From NCBI RefSeq assembly GCF_036373705.1, contig NC_089855.1:48013818-48077817 (forward strand): a stretch of DNA of 64,000 bases. The letters are read 5' to 3'. The position numbers and the translations under genes were made by a program. Positions within the stretch are counted from its first letter, which is position 1, and the number at the start of each line of letters is the position of its first letter. Of the stretch, positions 11,700-22,308 are shown in pieces. The notes below the pieces were generated by a model that had not been told where the DNA came from, ran no database searches, and was given only the letters and a program-made list of their open reading frames with translations. This DNA comes from Amia ocellicauda. Taxonomy: Eukaryota > Chordata > Actinopteri > Amiiformes > Amiidae.

Positions 11700-11890
11700 A
11701 CATAAGGCAGCACTGTGGAGTAGTGGTTAGGGCTCTGGACTTGTAAATGGAACAGCAATGCTGTTGTACCCTTGAGCAAGGTACTTCACTTAGATTGCTC
11801 CAGTAAAATGCCCAGCTGTTTAAATGGGTACACATGTAAATCGCTCTGGATAAGAATGTCTGCTAAATGACGATTAATGTAATATAATAT
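11700..11890 (+). mobile_element. tRNA-type fish SINE (V-SINE-like)
   Basis: It opens with GGCAGCACTGTGGAGTAGTG followed by GTTAGGGCTCTGGAC (box A-like head). It then contains TTGTACCCTTGAGCAAGGTA, GATTGCTCCAGTAAAA and CGCTCTGGATAAGAATGTCT followed by GCTAAATGA, the body found in abundant fish SINEs. The usual box-B segment (GGTTC) is deleted. The tail is TAATATAATATAA. Orientation is plus. Confidence 0.8.
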
Positions 11891-11949
11891 AATGCTCACC
11901 TTGTGCATCTGCTCTCAATCAGTTAGCACCTGCGCCTGGACACCCTCAG

Positions 11950-12300
11950 TCATTGGAATCATTAGAACTACCATTTATTTCAAAAAGCCAGTTTTTATTG
12001 TGTTGTTTTAAGTTCTATTGTGTTATTGTAAATTCTATGAAAAGGGCAGAATAATCCCTGGAACTTGTTCTGGGTCGGAACAGCCTGCTGCGGCCCAGGA
12101 GTGAGAGCATCGTGTGTTCAATAGAGTAGAACTTGGTCTCAGAGCAGGGAGTGTAGCCTACGGACACTGGTTATACCGAACTCCCCTGTTTTTATTGTTG
12201 TAGTCGTACGGGGCAGTTCTTGTTGCACGCGCTTCTGCAAGTCCATCGAGAATAAATGGAGCTTAAGGTAAGAGCTTTGTGTGAGTATCTGAACAATACA
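11950..12300 (+). mobile_element. Possible LTR-like remnant
   Basis: The block has a direct GTTCTATTGTGTTATTGTAA region, an AATAAATGG signal near 12250 followed by GCTTAAGG, and no coding potential. This is the layout of an LTR R-U5 end, and it lies 0.9 kb downstream of the gypsy pol fragment on the same strand. I found no second copy or TG...CA boundaries, so the call is tentative. Confidence 0.25.
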
Positions 12301-13112
12301 GGATATTTACAATTATTGTAAATTGATTACATTGATATGTAATTCTCCTAGTTCTTGTATTCTCTGTCTCCCTAACACACCCCTCTTTCTTTTCCTCCCC
12401 TCTCCCTCTCTCTGTCCCTCCCCCCTCTCTGTCTTTCCCTTCTCTCCCCCCTTCTTTTATTGGTCTCGGCAGCTGGCTGTTGTTGATTTCTTTGTGGGAG
12501 TGTGGGGGTCAGAGGCCAGAGGTCAAGAGTTGTGGTGCAGTCTGTACAGTTAATCCCTCTGTCTGCAGTAAGTCTGTGTGAGTGTGTAATGTTTGTATGT
12601 GTGTGAGTATGTGTGTTATTATCAATCAAATTGCCTGTCTGAAAGGGTCACCCAGGCTGTCTGAAACAGCACAACACTACACTTCACAGCTTGGCACTCC
12701 TGTACACTACACAACAGTACAGCACATTACTGTATTCTGTTGAGTAAAACACAGCTCAATACAGTACAGTGCAATGAACTACAGTACACTACACAACACT
12801 CTCTCTCTCTGTGTTTTGATTGCATGTTGCTCTGTGGTCTCTGCAGTCAGGCCAGAGAGAGCCTGTCTGTTATCCCGCCAACAACACACCAACGGCATGC
12901 CAACCACACGCCAACCTCACGCAAGCCAGCTGCCCACGCAGAGCTGTGATATAGGGTCACTGACACACACACTCTCACACACACACCTACACGCACACAC
13001 ACTCGCTCTCTCTTTCTCACAAACACACACTCTCACACTCATGCACGCACACCTACACACTCACACACACAATTGACACAGAGGAGACCAGAGCTGGAAA
13101 GAGAAGCTGGAT
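12301..13112. other. Downstream flank of ERP27, pyrimidine and CA-rich
   Basis: Contains a CT-rich tract (12370-12460), a TG/CA-rich run (12560-12620) and a CA-rich microsatellite (12960-13075). There is no coding feature. Confidence 0.4.
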
Positions 13113-13118
13113 TTTAAT
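13113..13118 (-). promoter_or_regulatory. ERP27 polyadenylation signal (ATTAAA)
   Basis: On the minus strand ATTAAA, the commonest variant of the canonical hexamer, lies about 40 bases beyond the ERP27 stop codon. No AATAAA is nearer. Confidence 0.5.
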
Positions 13119-13158
13119 GGTCAGGCTTACATGCCACACACAAATAACACACTACACA

Positions 13159-15297
13159 CTACAGCTCGCTCTTGGACTCTGCAGTGGACGATTCAGAGGA
13201 ATCCTGGCTCTGTAAAGAAAATACACAACATCACACAGACAGAGCTATATACACATAGAGAAATAGAGAGATTTAGAGAGGGAGATTGAGGACAAGAGAG
13301 AGATGGAGGGAGAGAGAGAAAAAGAGGGATGACAGTTTGGCGTTAAATTGAGGGATAGAACAAGATCAACTCTCAGACAGACAGAGAAAGAGAGAAAGAG
13401 GGAGGGAGAAAGATGTAAAACAGAGAGAGAGAGGTCAGGGAGTACAGTGGTCAGATGGAGAGGAAGAGAGAGAGTAATTACAGAATTACAGTACTGACAC
13501 AAAGCAAGAGAGTGAATGACAGATAGAGGGAGATAAAGGAGAGATGGAGACAAACAGAGAAAGGAGAGAGAGAGCAATGAGACGTACAGGAAAGAAGGCA
13601 AGAGAGCAAGAGAGAGAGATGGAGGGATAGGGAACTGCATACAACGAGAGAGAGAAGAGGAGATGAAGAAGGAGATCAGGGAGAGGATGTAGATGAAGAG
13701 AGGGAGGAGTGAGAAAGAGAGAGATAGAGTGTCTGGATAAATTAAGGGACCCTAACAAGACACACTTAATTAGCAGGATTGCTGTTAATCAGCTCTGTTA
13801 ATTAGCATCACCCATCATCCCAATTAATCAATCAGCTAATTGGCAGGCCCTTATTGAGGCTCACCTGCAGCTCTCCGCTTAGGAAAGACTCGCAGAACTG
13901 CTGCACACGCTCAGTGGTGACCTCCCCCGGGGGCAGCAGCCACTTCCTGTCCGCCTTTGTGTCGTACAGGCCCACAGCGGGCAGATCACTGGACCGCAAG
14001 CCGAAGTAGCTCAGTGAGCGTGAGTTAGATTTCGTGGCTCCATCTACCAGCACGAACAGTAACTGCAGGAGACACACACACACACGCACACACGCACATA
14101 CGCACACACGCGCACACGGGCACACACGCACACACACACAGGGGCTGTAGGGTCAACAGCGTCGCACAGTATAGTACAGTATATTATAGTTACAGTAAAG
14201 TATAGTCACAGTATAGTACAGTATTGCTACAGTACAGTATTGTGCAGTAAAGTACTATAAGAAATTTCAGGCCACCATATACTAGTCCAGTCACTGCCCT
14301 GCCCCTGCCCCGCCTCACTCCGCCCTCACCTGCCCGCGGTACGTAGGCGCCAGGTGTGCCAGGGAGCTCTGCAGGGCGGCGAATCCCTCACTGCGCTGGT
14401 CAGCAAACAGCAGCAGGTGAGTCTGCACTGAGGAGCTGAACAGACCCACTGCCGTCTGAGAGAGAGGAGGGAGAGAGAGAATGAGAGAGTGTATCAGTGT
14501 TACTACAGTGTTGTACGCATTCAGGTATCTCAGTGTGTCAGAGTGTCAGTGGTACCATGGCGTTGTACTCAGTCAGGTATCTCAGCTCGTTCATGCGGAC
14601 GAATCTCAGCAGGGAATCCGACTCCAGCTTTCTGCCCTCCTCCATCTGCAACTTCTCCTGGTGACTGTCTGTCTGCACAAGACACAGGGTTGAGACACAG
14701 GGGCACAGGGGCGAGACACAGGGACACAGGGGCGAGACACAGGGACACAGGGGCAAGACACAGGGACAAGACAGAGGGACACAGGGACGAGACACAGGGG
14801 CACAGGGGCGAGACACAGGGACAAGACACAGAGACACAGGTATGAGACACAGGGGGACAGGGACAGACAGTTGCACAGGGGTGAGACACAGGGGCAAGAC
14901 GCAGGGACGAGATACATAGACGAGACACAGGGACACAGGTACGAGACACAGGGGCACAGGGACAGACACAGTTGCACAGGGACGAGACACAGGGGCACAG
15001 GGGAGGGGCACAGGGGCGAGACACAGGGATGAGACAGGTGAGATACAAGTGAGTCACAGGTGAATTTGTAGGAAATTACCAGAGTATACAGGGGGATTCA
15101 TCTCTATAGCATTACAGGTGAATTACATTTGGGTAGAGGTGTGTCCAGGTGTGTTACCTGTCTGAAGAGGCTCACAGTGTCCATGCTGATGTTGTAGCGC
15201 TGCCACACCTCCGGCGCACTGCAGAGGGCAAAGGGCACGGTTCGCAGGTCAGATGCCAAAGACAGGAACTCCTGGAACCCTGTGCCACCGTCCTCCT

Positions 15298-15332
<35 letters not shown>

Positions 15333-17154
15333 AGGGAGAGGGAGAGGGAGAAGGGGGGGAGTAGTCAGTGATGTATCCCTCTCTCCTTCTCTCTCTGTCT
15401 TTCTGTCCCTCTCTCTCATTCTGTCGTGTTTACTGTGGTTTGGACAGAGCACTTGCCAGCTCCCACAATCCCTCAAACACGCCCTGACTTCCTGTGCCGC
15501 CTGCTCCCCCCCGCAGGAAGTCTGGCCTAGGCTCAGCATTCTGGGATGGACGCCCACTCCGTAACCACGGCGACAGACACTTCCTGCGCCCCGGGGCCCC
15601 GAGTTCCTGCAGTGCGGCCAGAGTGAGTGCAAACACAGATAAGAGCTGTATTTACACACTGGAGCCCTGCCCACTGTCCTCTCTCTCTCTCTCTTCACTG
15701 TCTGTCGATCTCTCTGTTTCTGCCTGTCTCTCCCTGTCTGTCTGTCTGTCTGTCTGTCTGTCAGCCTGTCTGTCAGCCTGTCTCTGTCTGTCTCCCCACA
15801 CCCTCTCCCCTACCCCATAGTTACCCCCCACGCATCTCTCCCTCCTTCTCCGAGGGCGGTGTAAGTCACTGTGTTGGCTGCAGTGTGAGACCAGCGCTGC
15901 CAGCGCACTGACATCCAACCCAAATATTTACATCAGTAGGAATTAAGGATCTGGGGCTCAATACAGAATGATCTCACGCACCATCTGTCTGTGTGTGTGT
16001 GTGTGTCTCTCTCTGTTTATGTGTCTGTGTGTCGTCCCTCTCTGTTTATGTGTCTGTGTGTCGTCCCTCTCTGTGTATGTGTCTGTGTGTCATCCCTCTC
16101 TGTGTATGTGTCTGTGTGTCTGTGTGTCTCTCTCTCTGTTTATGTGTCTGTGTGTCTCTCTCTCTGTTTATGTGTCTGTGTGTCGTCCCTCTCTGTGTAT
16201 GTGTCTGTGTGTCGTCCCTCTCTGTGTATGTGTCTGTGTGTCTGTGTGTCTCTCTCTCTGTTTATGTGTCTGTGTGTCGTCCCTCTCTGTGTATGTGTCT
16301 GTGTGTCTCTCTCTCTGTTTATGTGTCTGTGTGTCGTCCCTCTCTGTGTATGTGTCTGTGTGTCTCTCTCTCTGTTTATGTGTCTGTGTGTCGTCCCTCT
16401 CTGTGTATGTGTCTGTGTGTCGTCCCTCTCTGTGTATGTGTCTGTGTGTCTGTGTGTCTCTCTCTCTGTGTATGTGTCTGTGTGTCGTCCCTCTCTGTGT
16501 ATGTGTCTGTGTGTCGTCCCTCTCTGTGTATGTGTCTGTGTGTCTGTGTGTCTCTCTCTCTGTTTATGTCTATGTATCTGTCTGTATGTCTGTCTCTGTC
16601 TCTCTATGTGTAACTGTCTGCATGTCTGTCTCTCGGTCTCTCCGTGTATCTGTCTGTGTGTCTCTCTCTGTATATCTGTCTGTGTGTCTGTCTGTGTGTG
16701 TCTGTCTGTCTGTCTCTGTAAATCTGTCTGTCTGTGTGTCTTTCTGTTTGTCTGTCTGTATATCTGTCTGTCTGTCTCTGAATCTCTGTCTCTCTCTCTC
16801 TCTGTGTCCCCCCAAGCCCTCTCTCTCTCTCTCTCTCTCTCTCTCACCTTGAAGAACCCGATCACCACCACCTCCGCGGACTCCACAAACGCCTCGGCAG
16901 CACTGACATCGCTAAGCCTGAGTGGGGTGCTGTCTGAGGGAGAGCAAGGGCGAGGGAGAGGGAGAGAGGGGTTAATACACACACACCTACTGCATGCTAC
17001 TGTACACTGAGAGAGAGCGGGAAGGAGAGAGACAGATAGAGATTATTTCATATTTTACACAGGGATACAACTAGAGACATAAGTGATGAGTGTCCTTACC
17101 TGTGTCTGCATGGGCAAGTCCACTGATGAGCAACAACACACAGACCCTCCACAT
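13159..17154 (-). CDS. ERP27: ERP27, endoplasmic reticulum resident protein 27
   Basis: Seven coding exons on the minus strand join in frame: 17154-17100, 16933-16848, 15295-15158, 14672-14556, 14455-14330, 14062-13865 and 13209-13159 (771 bases, 256 residues; human ERP27 has 273). Every junction has GT and AG. Residues 1-16 ([16 protein letters not shown]) are a signal peptide. Two thioredoxin-like b-type domains follow, with no CXXC active site, as known for ERP27, a non-catalytic PDI-family protein that binds unfolded substrates and PDIA3 in the ER. Recognisable blocks include [21 protein letters not shown] and [14 protein letters not shown]. The protein ends KSEL, a KDEL-type retrieval signal (human has KVEL). 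The donor after the fourth exon (ATG/gtacca) is weaker than the others. Introns 2 and 3 contain minisatellites. Confidence 0.93.
13240..13740. repeat. Polypurine (GA-rich) tract in ERP27 last intron
   Basis: About 500 bases of AGAGAG- and GGGAGA-rich sequence on the plus strand, which is a long polypyrimidine tract in the transcribed strand of ERP27. It is low in C and T throughout. Confidence 0.85.
14690..15050. repeat. Minisatellite, ~20-bp unit, ERP27 intron 3
   Basis: Repeats of a GAGACACAGGGACACAGGGG-type unit, often interleaved with GGGGCGAGACACAG variants. Open frames across it on both strands are repeat artefacts. Confidence 0.9.
15300..15355. repeat. (GA)n / (GGGAGA)n microsatellite
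   Basis: A GA dinucleotide run grades into GGGAGA hexamers just upstream, on the transcript, of the ERP27 third exon acceptor, so it forms a very long polypyrimidine tract on the coding strand. Confidence 0.9.
15660..15800. repeat. CT / (CTGT)n simple repeats
   Basis: CTCTCT runs followed by CTGT tetranucleotides, in ERP27 intron 2. Confidence 0.85.
15985..16800. repeat. 29-bp minisatellite and CTGT repeats, ERP27 intron 2
   Basis: A 29-base unit with the core CGTCCCTCTCTGTGTATGTG followed by TCTGTGTGT is repeated about 15 times, alternating with a shorter CTCTCTCTCTGTTTATGTG variant, between about 16015 and 16565. It then degrades into CTGT-rich sequence to 16800. Open frames of up to 339 codons are present on both strands in several frames. 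This is what a repeat of non-triplet length without stops produces, and none is a gene. Confidence 0.92.
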
Positions 17155-17164
17155 CCTGAGAGGG

Positions 17165-17585
17165 TCCTGAGAGGGTCTCTCTGTCCCTGTGTTTCTCTCT
17201 GTCTCTGTCTCTCTGTCCCTGTGTCTCTCTCACTCTGTCTCTCTGTCCCTGTGTCTCTATCTCTCTGCCCCTGTGTCTCTCTCTGTCTCTGTCTCTCTGT
17301 CCCTGTGCCTCTCTCAATCTGTCTCTCTGTCCTTGTGTCTCTCTCACTCTGTCTCTCTGTACCTGTGTCTCTCTGTCTCTCTCACTCTCTCTGTCCCTGT
17401 GTGTCTCTCTCACTCTGTCTCTCTGTCCCTGTGTCTCTCTCACTCTGTCTCTCTGTACCTGTGTCTCTCTGTCTCTCTCACTCTCTCTGTCCCTGTGTGT
17501 CTCTCTCACTCTGTCTCTCTGTCCCTGTATCTCTCTCACTCTGTCTCTCTGTCCTTGTGTCTCTCTCTGCTTCTGTCTCTCTGTC
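17165..17585. repeat. ~32-bp CT-rich minisatellite upstream of ERP27
   Basis: Units built on CTCTCTGTCCCTGTGTCTCT with CTCACTCTGT spacers. A segment of about 90 bases is itself duplicated (about 17345-17435 and 17435-17525). It abuts the ERP27 start codon on its 5' side. Confidence 0.9.
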
Positions 17586-18366
17586 AGTGCACTGAAACCA
17601 GGCCTGACCTTTAACCTCTGCATCCTTGAGCCCACCTCTTCCCCTGGGTCATGTGACTGGGACCAGCTCTGTGATTGGTGGGGACAGCAGGTACAGGTGA
17701 GAAATGGACAGGTGCTGAAGATAGACCTGGCTGAGGGTGGTGGGGGGCTGAGAGTACGTGGACCAATACAGTGGCTGGGGAGGGGACGGTGTGTACCAGT
17801 GTGTGCCTGTGTATGAGGGTATGTGTGCATGTGCAGAATGCCTGTGTGTATATTTCACTGTGTCTTTCTCACTAATGGGAAATGGGAACACATGTATAAC
17901 CTTTTTGTAATGAAAACAGTTGGGAGAGAAAATAAAGAATGGAAAATGCTGATACAGAGAAACGGCATGAAAGAAAGAAAGAAAAGTTTTATGTGGAGCT
18001 GCAGCTTGGATTCTGGTATCACGCTTCCCTCTGCTGGACAAACCGCAGTACTACATCACAAGCGCAGGGGAGTGTTTATCTGCAGCGCAGCCTGAACAAC
18101 GCCGGGCCAGATGTGGCTTTTCATCAGCATTAACCAAGTCAACCTTGTGTGTGTGACCCCCGGCATTGGCGTCATGTCATTGGGGCTCAAACTATTTCCA
18201 TTGTTCGTGTATTTATTGTTTGTCAGACCTATTTCAGAATATAAGATTTCTCTTGATGATCCCTTGCCACTTGCTACAGTATGCAATTCAGCGACAGACC
18301 CTTAATCAGCGCATGCGCGTCATCAAGTGTGTACCTGGTGCTGCGGTCGGTGACTGAATACACGCC
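17586..18366. other. Intergenic, no gene seen
   Basis: No recognised feature. A palindromic CAGCGCATGCGCG motif (~18307-18319, NRF1-type) lies just before the transposon cluster. Confidence 0.4.
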
Positions 18367-18510
18367 GATCAGCCATAATATTATGACCACTGAGAGGTGA
18401 AGTGAATAACACTGATAATCTCATTATCATGGCACCTGTCAGTGGGTGGGATAAATTAGGCAGCAAGTGAACATTTTGTCCTCAAAGTTGATGTGTTAGA
18501 AGCAGGAAAA

Positions 18511-18770
18511 ATGGGCAAGCGTAAGGATCTGAGCGACTTTGACAAGGGCCAAATTGTGATGGCTAGATGACTGGGTCAGAGCATCTCCAAAACTGCAGCT
18601 CTTGTGGGGTGTTCCCGGTCTGCAGTGGTCAGTACCTATCAAAAGTGGTCCAAGGAAGGAAAAGCGATGAACCGGCGACAGGGTCAAGGACGGCCAAGGC
18701 TCACTGATGCACGTGGGGAACCAACAGACGAGCTACTGTAGCTCAAATTGCTGAAAAAGTGAATGCTGGT
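18511..18770 (+). pseudogene. Tc1 transposase, N-terminal remnant
   Basis: The frame starts [19 protein letters not shown], then TGA, then LGQSISKTAALVGCSRSAVV, and continues through the paired helix-turn-helix region with the GRPRLTDARG linker. It is interrupted by at least two stops and breaks off where the hAT-derived segment begins. The C-terminal tail of the same protein resumes after about 19890. Confidence 0.8.
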
Positions 18771-19793
18771 TCGCAAAAGGGGTTGAAGGCATTGGTAAAA
18801 AAGGAGATGAGTCGGCTCAGTCTGGATGCGAATGATTTAATCATATGTCACTGCATCATACATCTGGAAAACCTGTGTGCACAGTCCTTGAAATTGAACA
18901 ATGTGATGTCAACCTTAGTGTCAACCATAAACTTTATCAAGAGCAGAGGACTGAACAATCAAGGGGTTTCTCAAAGAACGTGAATCAGACCATGGGGACC
19001 TGGTGTACCACTGAAGTGGCTGAGCTGTGAGAACATGCTGATGCGGTTCTACGAGTTGAGAGAGGAGGTCAAAACGTTCATGGAAATAAAGGGAAAGCCT
19101 GTTGCAGATCTCAGCAACAGTAAGTGGCTGTGTGATTTAGCTTTCATGGTTGACATCACCAATTACCTGTCAGAGCTGAATATTAAGCTTCAGGGTCCCA
19201 ACCAGCTTCTCAGTTCACTGGTATCCAACGTCAAAGCATTCGAGGCCAAGTTGAAGTTGTGGTGAGTGCAACTGGAGAAGGGCAATACGGTGCGTTTTCC
19301 CAGTCTGAAATCACTGAAGCCTGAGTGTGCAAAACTCATTGACACATTTGGTGAGCGGTTTCACAGTGTCCGAACCAAACAACTGGAGTTGAATATATTT
19401 AGTTCACCATTTGCCATCGAACCAGCTGATGTGCCTGACACCTTCCAACTTGAAATAATTGAACTCGAAAACAATGATGAACTGAAAGCAAAGTACAACA
19501 GTCTCCCTCTGCTTGAATTTTATAAACTGTATTTAGGCCCGAAACTATTTCCCATTTTGAGGAACCATGCATTGAAAGTGGCGTCTGTGTTCGGAACTAC
19601 TTACTGCTGCGATCAGTTTTTTTCTAAACTTACACTTGTAAAGACTTGGCTCCGTTCAAGACTCACAGACTCCAATCTGGAAAACCAGCTGCGAGTGGCA
19701 ACATCCTCATGTCCAGCGGACATCCCACAACTCTCAAAGGCAAAAAAAGCAGTTTCAGCCTTCGCATTAGAATGTAAGTTTCATCTGTATTAA
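18771..19793 (+). pseudogene. GTF2IRD2-like hAT transposase remnant
   Basis: Conceptual reading gives CHCIIHLENLCAQSLKLNNV, INFIKSRGLN, FYELREEVKTFMEIKGKPV, WLCDLAFMVDITNYLSELN and LKLQGPNQLL, then FPSLKSL, CDQFFSKLTLVK and LENQLRVATS. These match the C-terminal hAT-transposase part of GTF2IRD2, which derives from a Charlie8-type hAT element, and of related SCAND3/ZBED-like proteins. The N-terminal part is absent. A frameshift with stops near 19010-19030 and a TGA at 19263 break the frame. The segment sits inside a Tc1 element, and the sequence GGTTCCCCAGCCCTGAC at its right edge resembles an inverted hAT terminus. So this is a truncated transposon copy and not the host gene. Confidence 0.8.
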
Positions 19794-20055
19794 TGTTTTG
19801 ATTTAGGTGTATTAATTAAGGTTGTGGCCCGTGTATACATTTGTGAACACTCGAATGGCCCTTGACAAGAAAAAGGTTCCCCAGCCCTGACTTAAAGGTT
19901 CTGCTGCTGACATCTTGGTGCCAGATACCACAGCACACCTTCAGAGGTCTAGTGGAGTCCATGCCTCGACGGGTCAGGGCTGTTTTGGCGGCAAAAGAGG
20001 GACCTACATAATATTAGGCAGGTGGTCATAATGTTATGATCATTATATATATATA

Positions 20056-21276
20056 CACTCACCTAAAAGATTATTAGGAACACCTGTTCAATTTCTCATT
20101 AATGCAATTATCTAACCAACCAATCACATGGCAGTTGCTTCAATGCATTTAGGGGTGTGGTCCTGGTCAAGACAATCTCCTGAACTCCAAACTGAATGTC
20201 TGAAAGGCAAAGAAAGGTGATTTAAGCAATTTTGAGCGTGGCATGGTTGTTGGTGCCAGACGGGCTGGTCTGAGTATTTCACAATCTGCTCAGTTACTGG
20301 GATTTTCACGCACAACCATTTCTAGGGTTTACAAAGAATGGTGTGAAAAGGGAAAAACATCCAGTATGCGGCAGTCCTGTGGGCGAAAATGCCTTGTTGA
20401 TGCTAGAGGTCAGAGGAGAATGGGCCGACTGATTCAAGCTGATAGAAGAGCAACTTTGACTGAAATAAACACTCGTTACAACCGAGGTATGCAGCAAAGC
20501 ATTTGTGAAGCCACAACACATACAACCTTGAGGCGGATGGGCTACAACAGCAGAAGACCCCACCGGGTACCACTCATCTCCACTACAAATAGGAAAAAGA
20601 GGCTACAATTTGCACAAGCTCACCAAAATTGGACAGTTGAAGACTGGAAAAATGTTGCCTGGTCTGATGAGTCTCGATTTCTGTTGAGACATTCAGATGG
20701 TAGAGTCAGAATTTGGCATAAACAGAATGAGAACATGGATCCATCATGCCTTGTTACCACTGTGCAGGCTGGTGGTGGTGGTGTAATGGTGTGGGGGATG
20801 TTTTCTTGGCACACTTTAGGCCCCTTAGTGCCAATTGGGCATCGTTTAAATGCCACGGCCTACCTGAGCATTGTTTCTGACCATGTCCATCCCTTTATGA
20901 CCACCATGTACCCATCCTCTGATGGCTACTTCTAGCAGGATAATGCACCATGTCACAAAGGTCGAATCATTTCAAATTGGTTTCTTGAACATGACAATGA
21001 GTTCACTGTACTAAACTGGCCCCCACAGTCACCAGATCTCAACCCAATAGAGCATCTTTGGGATGTGGTGGAACGGGAACTTCGTGCCCTGGATGTGCAT
21101 CCCACAAATCTCCATCAACTGCAAGATGCTATCCTATCAATATGGGCCAACATTTCTAAAGAATGCTTTCAGCACCTTGTTGAATCAATGCCACGTAGAA
21201 TTAAGGCAGTTCTGAAGGCGAAAGGGGGTCAAACACAGTATTAGTATGGTGTTCCTAATAATCCTTTAGGTGAGTG
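20056..21276 (+). mobile_element. Tc1/mariner element, DD36E, second copy
   Basis: 1221 bp, exactly the length of the copy at 3496-4716 and in the opposite orientation, flanked by TA (20054-20055 and 21277-21278). TIRs are the same except CCTAAAAGA for CCTAAAGGA at the left. The two copies form a 1.2-kb inverted repeat pair about 15.3 kb apart. Confidence 0.95.
20207..21244 (+). pseudogene. DD36E transposase, inactivated copy
   Basis: It is nearly identical to the intact transposase at 3528-4568, but the start codon is changed (the ATGGGAAAG of the intact copy reads AGGCAAAG here, ~20207). A TAG at 20935-20937 replaces the first Gln of GYFQQDN, just before the second catalytic Asp. The rest of the frame is preserved to a stop at 21242-21244. 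The next in-frame ATG is at 20243. The few differences suggest a recent insertion, disabled by point changes. Confidence 0.9.
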
Positions 21277-21774
21277 TATACATAATCTTAAGAACAGATT
21301 TGTTGAGGAACATGTCTTATAAAAAGGTAAACAGTAAGTACTGATTTTTACATCTAAACAAACAAATCCAATTCAATTTAATTGTGGTTTATTATTGGAG
21401 ACAGACATTCAATAGTATGCTGTACATTCATGACTGTCACACTACAGAGAAACCTTACTCCAGGTGAAGTTATAGTGTAAGTTTAGGTTATTGATTCAAA
21501 ATGCAAGAAAATCTTCTACAAATGAGATCCAGGAACGTTCCATTATGTCTCAAAGGGAATAAAAAGTGGTACAATTGAGTAGCTGACATATCTAATTCTC
21601 TATCACACCACTCAGAAATAGAATATTTAGAGGGCATAAATGTTTGGTTTCCTTACAAATGGAAAGGAATGATCAAAAATAGAATATTGATGAGAATATA
21701 CAAAATTGGAGGTCTAAACCTTCTATGTAATAGTCCAGTCTGAAAGTCCTCTACCCAACAAAAATAAAACAGCC
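21277..21774. other. Intergenic, AT-rich
   Basis: No gene or recognisable repeat seen. Confidence 0.4.
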
Positions 21775-21935
21775 ACCACTATATACCAGCCTACTAGGCA
21801 CATCTAACCACCATTGTATACCAGCCTGCCAGGCAGATCTAACCATTATATACCAGCCTGCCAGGCAGATCTAACCATTATATACCAGCCTGCCAGGCAG
21901 ATCGATACCATTGTATACCAGCCTGCCAGGTATCA
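21775..21935. repeat. ~31-bp tandem repeat
   Basis: About five imperfect copies of a unit with core TATACCAGCCTGCCAGGCAG followed by ATCTAACCAT. The last copy runs into the left TIR of the next transposon. Confidence 0.9.
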
Positions 21936-22177
21936 GGATATACAGTGAGGGAAAAAAGTATTTGATCCCCTGCTGATTTTGTACGTTTGCCCACTGACAA
22001 AGAAATGATCAGTCTGTAATTTTAATGGTAGGTGTATTTTAACAGTGAGAGACAGAATAGCAACAAAAAAATCCAGAAAAACGCATTTCAAAAAAGTTAT
22101 AAATTGATTTGCATGTTAATGAGGTAAATAAGTATTTGATCCCCTATCAATCAGCAAGATTTCTTGCTCCCAGGTGT

Positions 22178-22267
22178 CTTTTATACAGGTAACGAGCTGA
22201 GATTAGGAGCACTCTCTTAAAGGGACTCTCCTAATCTCAGCTCGTTACCTGTATAAAAGACACCTGT
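22178..22267. repeat. Perfect 39-base inverted repeat (hairpin)
   Basis: CAGGTGTCTTTTATACAGGT + AACGAGCTGAGATTAGGAG is followed, after about 15 bases, by its exact inverse complement ending TATAAAAGACACCTG. The structure lies about 40 bases upstream of the transposase ATG. The duplication is internal to the transposon leader. Confidence 0.9.
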
Positions 22268-22308
22268 CCACAGAAGTAATCAATCAATCAGATTCCAAAC
22301 TCTCCACC

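Larger units (their letters stand above)
18367..20046 (+). mobile_element. Tc1-like element split by a hAT-type insertion
   Basis: The left end GATCAGCCATAATATTATGA + CCAC and the right end GTGGTCATAATGTTATGATC are imperfect inverted copies. Between them, Tc1 transposase remnants read [19 protein letters not shown] from 18511 and LVESMPRRVRAVLAAKEG near the right end. The middle of the transposase is replaced by a 1.1-kb GTF2IRD2-like sequence (listed separately). Internal stops in the Tc1 part, for example after VMAR and after DELL, show it is dead. Confidence 0.85.

Noticed and set aside
14489..15057. Cys/Pro-rich frames overlapping ERP27 exons
   Set aside because: They run through the 20-bp minisatellite of ERP27 intron 3 in frames different from the exons.
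15968..17010. Long open frames (206-339 codons) rich in Cys, Val, Leu and Ser
   Set aside because: They lie on a 29-bp minisatellite without stops, open in several frames and on both strands, inside ERP27 intron 2.
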